From CAIOSQ01 sp044359885 (lineage in GTDB: Bacteria; Pseudomonadota; Alphaproteobacteria; CACIAM-22H2): a DNA stretch of 5,878 nucleotides. The stretch spans positions 1 through 5,878 of the forward strand of contig JBIKLI010000281.1 of NCBI GenBank assembly GCA_044359885.1, in the 5' to 3' direction. The position numbers and the translations under genes are program-made. Positions 1 through 5,878 of this stretch are shown piece after piece. Position 1 is the stretch's first letter. Every line of letters begins with the position of its first letter. The notes beneath the pieces were generated by a model. The model searched no databases. It worked only from the letters and a program-made list of their open reading frames with translations, and had not been told where the DNA came from.

Positions 1-785
1 ATGCGCCGATGCTGGCACCGGTCAGGGGCGACATACGCTTCGAGGCCGTCCGCTTCCATTACGGGAACGGCCGAAACGCGCTCGACGACCTGTCGCTGCA
101 TATCCGGCCGGGCGAGAAGGTCGGCATCGTCGGGCGTTCCGGCGCGGGCAAGAGCACGCTGGTCTCGCTGCTGCTGCGGCTCTACGACGTCACGTCCGGA
201 CGCATCCTGATCGACGGGCAGGACGTCGCCAGTGTGACCCAGGAATCGCTACGGGCCGGGATCGCGGTGGTGACGCAGGACACGGCGCTGCTGCACCGGT
301 CGGTCTGGGAGAACATCCGCTATGGCCGTCCCGATGCGCCGGACGCCCACGTGATCGCGGCGGCCAGGGCAGCCCACGCGGACGGCTTCATCCAGGATCT
401 GGTGGACTCGCGCGGCCAGCGTGGCTACGCGGCGCAGGTGGGCGAGCGCGGAGTGAAGCTGTCCGGCGGCCAGCGCCAGCGCATCGCGATCGCGCGCGTC
501 TTCCTCAAGGACGCACCGGTCGTCGTCCTGGACGAGGCCACCTCGGCGCTCGACTCCGAGATCGAGGCGGCGATCCAGGGGAGCCTCGGCCTGCTGGTGC
601 GGGGCAAGACGGTGATCGCCATCGCCCATCGCCTGTCCACCATCGCGGCGATGGATCGCCTCGTGGTGCTCGACCAGGGGCGCGTGGTGGAAAGCGGCAC
701 CCATGCCGAACTGGTCCGCGCGGATGGGATCTATGCCGGCCTGTGGGCTCGCCAGTCCGGGGGTTTCATCGGACACGATGCCTGA
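1..785 (+). CDS. ABC exporter, C-terminal ATP-binding domain (5' partial)
   Basis: This is the nucleotide-binding half of an ABC exporter of the MsbA/MdlB type, which couples ATP hydrolysis to export of a lipid, drug or peptide across the inner membrane. The frame is open to the left edge (first whole codon at base 3), so the six-helix membrane domain should lie upstream; the ATG at base 9 is internal, not the true start. All ATPase motifs are intact: Walker A GRSGAGKST (132-158), a Q-loop in VVTQD, signature LSGGQ (459-473), Walker B VVVLDEA (519-539), the SALD D-loop just after it, and the H-loop histidine in IAHRLS (627-629). The ending LWARQSGGF is typical of one-polypeptide exporters with fused membrane and ATPase domains. 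The substrate cannot be read from the ATPase domain. The next gene starts 192 bases downstream on the same strand, so cotranscription is possible but not shown. A homodimer or a heterodimer with an upstream partner are both possible. Confidence 0.96.
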   Translation, partial: APMLAPVRGDIRFEAVRFHYGNGRNALDDLSLHIRPGEKVGIVGRSGAGKSTLVSLLLRLYDVTSGRILIDGQDVASVTQESLRAGIAVVTQDTALLHRSVWENIRYGRPDAPDAHVIAAARAAHADGFIQDLVDSRGQRGYAAQVGERGVKLSGGQRQRIAIARVFLKDAPVVVLDEATSALDSEIEAAIQGSLGLLVRGKTVIAIAHRLSTIAAMDRLVVLDQGRVVESGTHAELVRADGIYAGLWARQSGGFIGHDA

Positions 786-977
786 CCCCGGGCCGGCGGC
801 GCCGCGACCCTTGGGTGCACCTGCCGGCGCCCGCGCTCCAGTCCATGGCGCCGATCGGCTGCGCCCGCATCCGGATTTGCGCCAGGGACGAGACTGGACG
901 AGTTCGGCGCTTGCCAAACGACGGATGAACGATTCTTCTACGCCCGCTTTTCTCACCCAATTCTCGCCGTCGATCGC
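786..977. other. intergenic region between exporter and phospholipase genes
   Basis: This 192-base gap holds no convincing gene. Read in the frame shared by both neighbours it has no stop codon, but also no ATG, GTG or TTG before base 978. A 7-base inverted repeat (TCCAGTC at 837-843, GACTGGA at 892-898) encloses 48 bases; this is too weak to call a terminator. A TTGCCA hexamer at 911-916 resembles a -35 box, but no acceptable -10 box stands 16-18 bases downstream. Whether the phospholipase has its own promoter is therefore open. Confidence 0.6.
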
Positions 978-2873
978 ATGCAGCCTGCCGAATCCGATTT
1001 CCATGAGAACGTTCTCCAGTTGACGCTCAAGGAGGTGTTCGGCGAGATCGAGCCCGAGATCCTCGACTGGGCGCGCCCACGGATGACGATCTCGAGCCTG
1101 ACCGGCGGCGAGACCCTGATGCGTCAGGGAGACGAGTCGGACTGCATCTTCTTCGTGCTGTCCGGACGCCTTCGGGCGCTGATGACGCGCGGCGACGGCG
1201 AACGCGTCGTGCTGGGCGACATCGGTCGCGGCGAGCCGATCGGCGAGTTGGGGGTCGTGACCGGCAAGCCTCGGGGGGCGACGGTCGTCGCCTTGCGCGA
1301 CAGCATCCTGCTGCGGCTGGGTGCGGCCGACTTCGCGACGCTGCTGCAGATCTGGCCGCGGCTGGGCCTGCCCTTCACGCGCAAGCTGATCCAGCGCATG
1401 TCGCGCAGCAACGAACGCGCGGTCGAGATCCGGGGGATCTGCTCGATCTGCCTGATCCCGCTCCATGCGACGATCGACGCCGCCGGACTGGCGCGGCGGC
1501 TGCGCGATGTCCTCGCCGCGGCGCTGACGGAGGGACAGACGGGGCTTGCCGGCGACGGACCGCCGATATCGATCCTGGACCGCGCCGCGGCGTGCGCGGC
1601 GCTCGGGCCGGGCGGCGCCGACATCACGCCCGACGCGGCCGCCGATCATCACCGTCAGCTCGCATGGCTCGAGCAGCAGGAGTCGCGCCATGCGATGCAG
1701 GTGCTGGTCGCCGAGAGCGGCGACACGCCTTGGACGCAGTTCTGCGTCCGGCATTCCGACCATGTCCTGATGGTCGCCGACGCGGATGGCGACCACTCCA
1801 TCACCGCCGCGGAGGCCCATCTGATCGCCGGGCAAGGGCTGGATTCCGCCCCCGCCTGCAGTCTGCTGCTGGTACATCCCGCAGACCGGCGGATCCCCCG
1901 CGACACGCAGCGCTGGCTCGGGCGCCGGAAACATCTGCGCGAAAACGGCCTGTCGCATTTTCATGCCCGTCGCGGCCATGCCGGCGACTGGTCGCGTCTG
2001 GCGCGCATCCTGTGCGGCAAGGGGACCGGTCTCGTCTTCGCCGGCGGCGGCGCGCGCGGCTTCGCCCATCTGGGCGTGATGCAGGCGCTCGAGGAGCGCG
2101 GCATCGTCTGGGATATCGTCGGCGGGACCAGCATCGGCGCAGTCATGGCGGCGCTCGCCGCATTCGATCGGCCGGTCGCCGAGGTCATAGAGGTGGCCGC
2201 CCGGGCCTTCGCCCTGAAGCCGACCAGCGACATCGCCTGGCTGCCAGTCATATCCTTCATTGCCGGCCGTCGGCTCGCGCGCGTCATCGGCAACGCCGTC
2301 ATCGACGGCGTGGGCAGCTCGATCGACATCGAGGATCTCTGGAAGCCGTATTTCTGCATCGCATCGAACTATTCGCGGGCCCGCCCCGAGACCCTGCGCC
2401 GGGGAGACCTTGCCAGCGCCATCGTCGCCAGCGTGTCCATCCCCGCGGCGCTGCCCCCGGTTCTGCGCGGCGGCGATCTGCTGGTCGACGGCGGCCTGTT
2501 CAACAACTACCCGGTCGACGTGATGGGCCGGTCCGGCGCCGCGCGCATCATCGGGGTCGATCTCGACAGCCACCGGAATGCGCCGCTGGAACTTCAGCGC
2601 ATGCCGACGTCTGCCGGTTTCCTGTTCGACAGGTTCCTGCGAAAGCGCCGGCATCGTCGCTACGAGCGGGTCCCCGGCATCGGGACGATGGTCGTCGGCA
2701 TGGCCTCGATGTCCAGCAAGCAGCATCAGCGGCAGATGCGCGAGTCGGTCGATCTGGGGTTCCGCCCCGATGTCTCGGGGGTGGGCATGCTCGACTGGGG
2801 ACGCCTGCGCGAGGTGGTCCAGCTCGGACTGGTCCATGCGCGCGAGGTTCTCGACGGCACGGGCACCGCCTGA
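978..2873 (+). CDS. NTE-type patatin phospholipase with cyclic-nucleotide-binding domain
   Basis: A 631-residue serine hydrolase expected to deacylate (lyso)phospholipids at the cytoplasmic membrane, in the bacterial branch of the neuropathy target esterase (PNPLA6/NTE) family. Residues about 20-125 form one cyclic-nucleotide-binding fold (GETLMRQGD at 44-52, LSGRL at 61-65, GELG at 89-92, then R99-G-A as phosphate-binding cassette). Residues about 140-350 are the NTE-type linker region, with WLEQQE (230-235) and PWTQFC (251-256), both close to the animal enzyme. The patatin domain follows: oxyanion loop GGGARG (356-361), nucleophile elbow GTSIG (383-387, Ser385), IEDLW (451-455) and the dyad motif DGG (Asp504). 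Unlike animal NTE there is one nucleotide-binding domain, not three, and no N-terminal membrane helix. ATG 978 lacks a clear ribosome binding site, but the next in-frame ATG (1083, Met36) would cut into the nucleotide-binding fold, so 978 is preferred. A GTP/ATP-free regulatory role of the middle region, and whether cAMP or cGMP is bound, are unknown. Confidence 0.94.
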   Translation: MQPAESDFHENVLQLTLKEVFGEIEPEILDWARPRMTISSLTGGETLMRQGDESDCIFFVLSGRLRALMTRGDGERVVLGDIGRGEPIGELGVVTGKPRGATVVALRDSILLRLGAADFATLLQIWPRLGLPFTRKLIQRMSRSNERAVEIRGICSICLIPLHATIDAAGLARRLRDVLAAALTEGQTGLAGDGPPISILDRAAACAALGPGGADITPDAAADHHRQLAWLEQQESRHAMQVLVAESGDTPWTQFCVRHSDHVLMVADADGDHSITAAEAHLIAGQGLDSAPACSLLLVHPADRRIPRDTQRWLGRRKHLRENGLSHFHARRGHAGDWSRLARILCGKGTGLVFAGGGARGFAHLGVMQALEERGIVWDIVGGTSIGAVMAALAAFDRPVAEVIEVAARAFALKPTSDIAWLPVISFIAGRRLARVIGNAVIDGVGSSIDIEDLWKPYFCIASNYSRARPETLRRGDLASAIVASVSIPAALPPVLRGGDLLVDGGLFNNYPVDVMGRSGAARIIGVDLDSHRNAPLELQRMPTSAGFLFDRFLRKRRHRRYERVPGIGTMVVGMASMSSKQHQRQMRESVDLGFRPDVSGVGMLDWGRLREVVQLGLVHAREVLDGTGTA

Positions 2874-3058
2874 CCTGGTCCACGCCCGGGCCGCGCGTCG
2901 AACGACGACAGCCATCGCCGACATGGCGAAGCTCCGAACGATCCCGAAGACGGGTCCGCGGCTGGCGCATCCCCACGGGCCATCATCGCGCTCCAGGCAC
3001 CGGTCCAGGACAATACCCGCGGCGCGGCCCCGATGGCGGCGCGGGATACGGCCTGCAC

Positions 3059-3087
3059 CGGGCACCGCCGCGTGGCGGCGGCGCCTG
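3059..3087. terminator. strong G+C-rich hairpin; possible terminator or 5' structure
   Basis: A perfect 7-base-pair stem, CCGCCGC (3065-3071) with GCGGCGG (3075-3081) around a GTG loop, extends outward past one A/C mismatch (3064/3082) through GGC/GCC, one G-T wobble and a C-G pair. No run of T follows, so it is not a classical intrinsic terminator, and it lies about 190 bases after the phospholipase stop. It could still slow or end transcription, protect a 3' end, or be chance in such G+C-rich DNA. Confidence 0.35.
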
Positions 3088-3090
3088 CCG

Positions 3091-3120
3091 TTGATTCATC
3101 AGCGCCGCCGCTGGTTCAAT
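3091..3120 (+). promoter_or_regulatory. possible sigma-70-type promoter of the hydrolase gene
   Basis: TTGATT (3091-3096) matches four of six bases of the -35 consensus, and TTCAAT (3115-3120) four of six of the -10 consensus, with an 18-base spacer. It sits right after the hairpin in one of the few A+T-richer spots of the gap and would give a leader of roughly 80 bases before ATG 3205. The match is modest, and the sequence alone cannot prove it. Confidence 0.3.
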
Positions 3121-3193
3121 GCCACGCCTGCCCCCCTGGGATCGCGCGCCCCCGCCGCCCAACATGACCGCCACGTCGTTGTTTTTCCTCCGC

Positions 3194-3197
3194 GGAG
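3194..3197 (+). promoter_or_regulatory. ribosome binding site deciding the hydrolase start
   Basis: GGAG lies 7 bases before ATG 3205, a normal Shine-Dalgarno distance. Together with the signal peptide that begins at this ATG, it favours 3205 over the in-frame upstream ATGs at 2578 and 2923. Confidence 0.65.
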
Positions 3198-3204
3198 TGG
3201 GGCC

Positions 3205-4917
3205 ATGAAGATCCCGAACTGGATGCTGCTGTCTTGTGTTGCGATCCTTGCCGCCTTTTGGGGCGCCGGTCCCGGTTCCGGCGCCGAAACCCGCAACCTC
3301 GGCCTGAACGAATTCCGCCGGACCGCGGCCGGCCACCGTGTGCTGGAGGTCGCGGTCGCCGGCGCCGACGCCACGGCCCTGGCGACCTATGTCTATCTCC
3401 CAGCCATGGGGGACGGTCCGTTCCCGACCCTGGTGACCCGTACGCCCTACGATCTGCCGATCTCCCCGGTGAGCGGCTTCGGCGACGAGCATGCCAATGC
3501 GGGGCGCGAGGCACGCGCCGAGGACGTGGGCTGGACCGAGGCGACCGACCGCGGCTACGCGCTGGTGGTCCAGGTCATGCGCGGTCGCCTGCGTTCCGAA
3601 GGGGTTTTCACCCTGTTCCTGGACGAGACCGACGACGGCGAAGCGCTGATCCGATGGATCGAACGGCAGCCCTGGTCGGACGGCCGCATCGGCATCTTCG
3701 GCGACTCGGCCAGCGGCGTGGCCTCGCTGCAGGCGGCGGCGTCGGGCAGGGCATCGATCAAGGCGGTCTACGCGCAGGCCACCTCGCCCGACTTCCTCGG
3801 TGGGGTCATCTTTCCCGAGGGCCGCGTCAAGTGGGACGCCCTGCTGCCCTTCGTGCTCAGCCAGGCAAAAGACAACGGCGAGGCGCATGATGCCAGTCTC
3901 GGACTGCCCCCGGCCGAGCTGGCCGCGATGAAGGGGCAGGCCAGCACGGCGCTGCGGGACATGTTCGGCGCAGTCGAGGCCGGCGACCCGGCGCGGTCGG
4001 GCTGGTGGACCCGTGCCATCGCCCCGGACTTCCCTGTCGCCAGCCGGTTGCAGCCGCGCTGGGCCGAATTTCTGGCAGCAGGTCGCGACCCGGCCGCGCG
4101 CGCCCGCCTGGACGTGACCGACCGCATCCGCGCGCCGGTCATGCACGTCACGCTGTGGCACGACCTGTTCCAGGCCAGCGCGATGAGGGCGTTCGAGCGG
4201 CTGCAGATCGCACGCGGCGACCAGAAGCTGATCGTCCTGGACGGCACGCATTACGACGTCGACGAACCCGGATCATGGCCGACGAAGCCGATCTTCGCCT
4301 GGTTCGACCACTGGCTGAAGGGCGAGGCCAACGGCGCCGGCGACTGGCCTGCGGTGCAATACGCGCTGGCAGGGCGGCCGGAGGAAGCGCTTCGCAGTTC
4401 GCCGGCATGGCCGCCGGCGGGCACCGTACCGGCGGTCCTGGCGCTCGCGCCCCCCGGGCGCGCAATGACGATCGACCCGGCCACGCCCGTGCCCACGCTG
4501 GGCGGCAGCCATCTGACGGTCAGATCCGGCATGCTCGACCAGGCGCCGCTGCTGACCCGCCCCGACGTGGCCGAACTTCAGGGCGACGCACTGCCTGCCG
4601 CGGCGTTGATGCTGGGAACGGCCGAGGCGGCGCTGGACGTGCTCGAAGCCGGCACCGGCGACATCGTGGTCAAGCTGGTCGACCGCCGGCCCGATGGCGA
4701 GCGGCGCCTGCTGCGCGAGGCGGTGGTGGCGCTGACCGGCGCCGGTCCGCATCGCGTGAGCTTCGCGCCGCTGGCCTACGCCTTCGACGCCGAAAGCGCG
4801 CCGGGACTGGTGGTCACGGGTGCCTCGCTGCCGGGCTTCCGATCGACGACCCCACCGCTCGCCGGCAGCATTCGCCTGGGCGGCGCAAGCCTGCGATTGC
4901 CGCTGGCATCCCCGTGA
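3205..4917 (+). CDS. exported CocE/S15-family acyl hydrolase or X-Pro dipeptidyl-peptidase
   Basis: A 570-residue alpha/beta hydrolase, about the length of cocaine esterase CocE, predicted to act outside the cytoplasm on ester or amide substrates. Residues 1-27 are a Sec signal peptide: Lys2, a hydrophobic core from Met7 to Trp19, and a likely cut after S-G-A27. Cys11 sits too near the N-terminus to be a lipobox. Family motifs follow in order: RTPY (79-82; the Tyr is the oxyanion-hole residue in CocE), GYALVVQVMRG (117-127) with S-E-G (131-133), nucleophile elbow GDSASG (166-171, Ser168), the acid Asp320 in LWHDLF, His349 in GTHYD, and WFDHWLKG (366-373) closing the catalytic domain. Residues about 380-570 should be the C-terminal jelly-roll domain. 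Two departures from the usual family pattern: the elbow has Ala where GxSYxG is common, and the QDxRG motif reads QVMRG. Both may bear on substrate choice. The gene probably has its own transcript. Alternative: a glutaryl-7-ACA acylase-like or alpha-amino-acid ester hydrolase; the substrate is unknown. Confidence 0.9.
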   Translation: MKIPNWMLLSCVAILAAFWGAGPGSGAETRNLGLNEFRRTAAGHRVLEVAVAGADATALATYVYLPAMGDGPFPTLVTRTPYDLPISPVSGFGDEHANAGREARAEDVGWTEATDRGYALVVQVMRGRLRSEGVFTLFLDETDDGEALIRWIERQPWSDGRIGIFGDSASGVASLQAAASGRASIKAVYAQATSPDFLGGVIFPEGRVKWDALLPFVLSQAKDNGEAHDASLGLPPAELAAMKGQASTALRDMFGAVEAGDPARSGWWTRAIAPDFPVASRLQPRWAEFLAAGRDPAARARLDVTDRIRAPVMHVTLWHDLFQASAMRAFERLQIARGDQKLIVLDGTHYDVDEPGSWPTKPIFAWFDHWLKGEANGAGDWPAVQYALAGRPEEALRSSPAWPPAGTVPAVLALAPPGRAMTIDPATPVPTLGGSHLTVRSGMLDQAPLLTRPDVAELQGDALPAAALMLGTAEAALDVLEAGTGDIVVKLVDRRPDGERRLLREAVVALTGAGPHRVSFAPLAYAFDAESAPGLVVTGASLPGFRSTTPPLAGSIRLGGASLRLPLASP

Positions 4918-4929
4918 GGACCGAGGCTC

Positions 4930-4958
4930 GCGCCCGGGTTGCAGGGCACCCCGGGCGC
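4930..4958. terminator. perfect 9-bp inverted repeat after hydrolase; likely terminator-type hairpin
   Basis: GCGCCCGGG (4930-4938) pairs perfectly with CCCGGGCGC (4950-4958) around an 11-base loop. It starts 12 bases after the hydrolase stop codon, a usual place for a terminator. No T-run follows, so an L-shaped or Rho-assisted terminator, or a 3'-end stabiliser, fits better than a classical intrinsic terminator. The arms contain the palindrome CCCGGG, so a protein-binding site is a lesser alternative. Confidence 0.5.
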
Positions 4959-5213
4959 ATCGCCGGCGACAGCGCGCTGGATCGCGACGCCGCGGCGACA
5001 CCGGCCGGATAGCTGCGGCCGCCGCTTCTGCCGGACTTGGCAACGGCACCCACTTCTCCGCAAGGGGCAAGCGCGCTACATCCCGCCAGTGTTCGAGAAT
5101 GCCGAAATCGACGTCGCAGCCCGGCGCAGCCGCCTGACCCTTGTCGCGCCGTGCCGTCGCGCCAGCGCCGCTGCCAGCGGCCTGGGACCAGCCTCGTTCA
5201 TCGGCGCTGCGGC

Positions 5214-5220
5214 GGGGTGA
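5214..5220 (+). promoter_or_regulatory. ribosome binding site deciding the LytTR gene start
   Basis: GGGGTGA, close to the GGAGGTGA complement of the 16S rRNA tail, ends 5 bases before ATG 5226. It favours that ATG over the in-frame GTG at 5217, which lies within the site itself. Confidence 0.5.
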
Positions 5221-5225
5221 CGATC

Positions 5226-5878
5226 ATGCCACGTACCGCCGAGCCGGCCAGCGCCGCGGCGATCATCCGCTATCTTGGCGGCGTCGGCATCGCGCTTTGG
5301 GCGCTGGTGATGGCGCTGGGGCCGGATCCGGGCTTCGCCGCGCCGTTGCCGTGGATCGGCGCGTTCTGGGCGCTGCAGATCGGCTTCGGCCTCACGGTGC
5401 TGCAGTCCATGCTCTATTTGATGAGCCGCGCGGATGGCGCGGGAAGGTGGCCGTTGTGGCTGATGGTGGTCGGAAGCGGCATCGCCGGTGCCGCCATCCT
5501 CGCGCCGGTGTACTGGCTGATCGGGGAAGGCTTGATGACCGGCGTCCTGGGGTTTGCCGAGACGGTCGACGACAATGACGCGACAGGACCGGCCCCAGGC
5601 TTCGGATTGGCGTCTCTGGTGCAGGAGTTCGGCGAGATCGTCGCGCCGGTCACGGCCGCTTGGATCCTGATCTCGTGGCCGCGCCTGAGGGGGCTGCTGC
5701 CGCCGCTGATCATGCCGGCGCCGGCCGCGGAGGAGACGCCGGTCCGCCAGGCGCCGCCGGTCCAGACGCGGCAACCGGAGGCGGCACCACCGGGCCAACG
5801 AGCGGCGTGGCGAGCCGCGCTGCCGAGCGAACTGGGCGACGACGTCGTCGCCGTCGCCTCTGAACTCCAATATCTCCG
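5226..5878 (+). CDS. membrane-anchored LytTR-family transcription regulator (3' partial)
   Basis: The frame is open from ATG 5226 to the right edge, giving 217 whole codons with no stop. The N-terminal part has four likely membrane helices: about residues 17-32, 43-66, 77-99 and 131-151. Arg residues at 3, 15, 68, 74, 153 and 155 lie on the predicted cytoplasmic sides, and the 100-130 loop, rich in Glu/Asp, on the outer side. A Pro/Ala-rich linker (about 159-192) leads to LPSELGDDVVAVASELQYL (199-217), which resembles the start of the LytTR DNA-binding domain as found in alphaproteobacterial membrane LytTR proteins; Gln215 stands where His is common in that segment. By family role it would bind DNA directly from the membrane, perhaps in response to an envelope signal; its targets are unknown. 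About 80-90 residues of the DNA-binding domain are missing beyond the window. The assignment rests on only about 19 residues of that domain plus the membrane layout. Confidence 0.82.
   Translation, partial: MPRTAEPASAAAIIRYLGGVGIALWALVMALGPDPGFAAPLPWIGAFWALQIGFGLTVLQSMLYLMSRADGAGRWPLWLMVVGSGIAGAAILAPVYWLIGEGLMTGVLGFAETVDDNDATGPAPGFGLASLVQEFGEIVAPVTAAWILISWPRLRGLLPPLIMPAPAAEETPVRQAPPVQTRQPEAAPPGQRAAWRAALPSELGDDVVAVASELQYL

Larger units (their letters stand above)
2874..3204. other. 331-base intergenic region upstream of the exported hydrolase
   Basis: No gene is convincing here. The hydrolase frame is open upstream, with an in-frame ATG at 2923, but the 94 residues it would add are an Arg/Pro-rich string with no family resemblance and would bury the signal peptide, so I treat it as non-coding. 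The gap holds a strong G+C-rich hairpin (3059-3087), a possible promoter (3091-3120) and the hydrolase ribosome binding site (3194-3197). This layout suggests a transcription break after the phospholipase gene and a new start for the hydrolase. Confidence 0.65.
4918..5225. other. 308-base intergenic region before the LytTR regulator gene
   Basis: No gene is supported. Open frames on both strands here are Arg/Pro/Ala-rich and show no domain, signal peptide or good ribosome binding site. The region opens with a perfect 9-base-pair inverted repeat just after the hydrolase stop (4930-4958). A smaller hairpin, GCCGCT (5167-5172) and AGCGGC (5176-5181) with a 3-base loop, lies about 45 bases before the regulator start. 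I found no promoter pair worth calling; TTGGCA at 5037-5042 has no matching -10 box. Confidence 0.6.

Noticed and set aside
911..941. Possible promoter before the phospholipase gene (TTGCCA as -35 box)
   Set aside because: The -35 match is good, but the best hexamers 16-18 bases downstream match the -10 consensus poorly.
249..3065. A 938-codon open frame on the minus strand, antisense to the exporter and phospholipase genes
   Set aside because: It is a shadow of strong third-position G/C bias on the coding strand. The product is an Arg/Ala/Asp/Gly/Gln-rich string with no recognisable motif, while both + strand genes beneath it have complete family motifs.
2578..3204. Upstream starts for the hydrolase (ATG 2578 or 2923)
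   Set aside because: They would overlap the phospholipase gene or add an Arg/Pro-rich extension that buries the signal peptide. ATG 3205 has both a ribosome binding site and the signal peptide.
3229..3237. Possible lipoprotein signal around Cys11 of the hydrolase
   Set aside because: Only ten residues precede the Cys, with no hydrophobic core before it; the hydrophobic stretch runs through and past it to a normal cleavage site after residue 27.
2983..4251. A 422-codon minus-strand open frame over the hydrolase gene
   Set aside because: Antisense shadow: compositionally biased product, no motif, and it covers the catalytic part of a well-supported + strand gene.
4939..5220. A 93-codon + strand open frame between hydrolase and regulator
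   Set aside because: No good ribosome binding site, Arg/Ala/Pro-rich composition, no motif, and its start lies within the loop of the inverted repeat at 4930-4958.
5076..5870. A 264-codon minus-strand open frame at the right end
   Set aside because: It is antisense to the membrane LytTR gene. Its Arg/Asp/Gln-rich product has no motif, while the + strand frame shows four hydrophobic helices with sensible topology and a LytTR start.

Overview
The window is very G+C-rich and carries four protein genes, all on the + strand, with no RNA gene, insertion sequence or CRISPR array that I can see. The codon use, the bacterial NTE-type phospholipase and above all the four-helix membrane protein with a C-terminal LytTR domain suggest an alphaproteobacterium (a sphingomonad, rhodospirillalean or rhodobacteralean type). 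The genus cannot be fixed from this sequence.

Left to right: (1) bases 1-785 hold the C-terminal ATPase domain of an ABC exporter (MsbA/MdlB-like); its membrane part lies off the left edge. (2) Bases 978-2873 encode a 631-residue protein with one cyclic-nucleotide-binding domain, an NTE-type middle region and a patatin phospholipase domain, i.e. a bacterial relative of neuropathy target esterase. (3) Bases 3205-4917 encode a 570-residue exported hydrolase of the CocE / X-Pro dipeptidyl-peptidase (S15) family, with a Sec signal peptide and an apparently complete Ser-Asp-His triad. (4) Bases 5226-5878 begin a membrane-anchored LytTR transcription regulator that runs off the right edge just after its DNA-binding domain starts.

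The gaps between genes (192, 331 and 308 bases) are longer than in a tight operon. Each of the two longer ones holds a strong inverted repeat, and the 331-base gap also holds a possible sigma-70-type promoter and a good ribosome binding site for the hydrolase. The hydrolase and the LytTR regulator are therefore probably transcribed separately; the exporter and phospholipase could share a transcript.

Functionally, three of the four genes point to the cell envelope (exporter, lysophospholipase-like enzyme, exported esterase/peptidase) and the fourth is a membrane-located regulator. That they form one system is only an inference from adjacency. I found no clear case for a wholly new system; the points most worth a second look are the NTE-like architecture, the altered motifs of the S15 hydrolase and the sensor-like membrane domain of the truncated LytTR protein.
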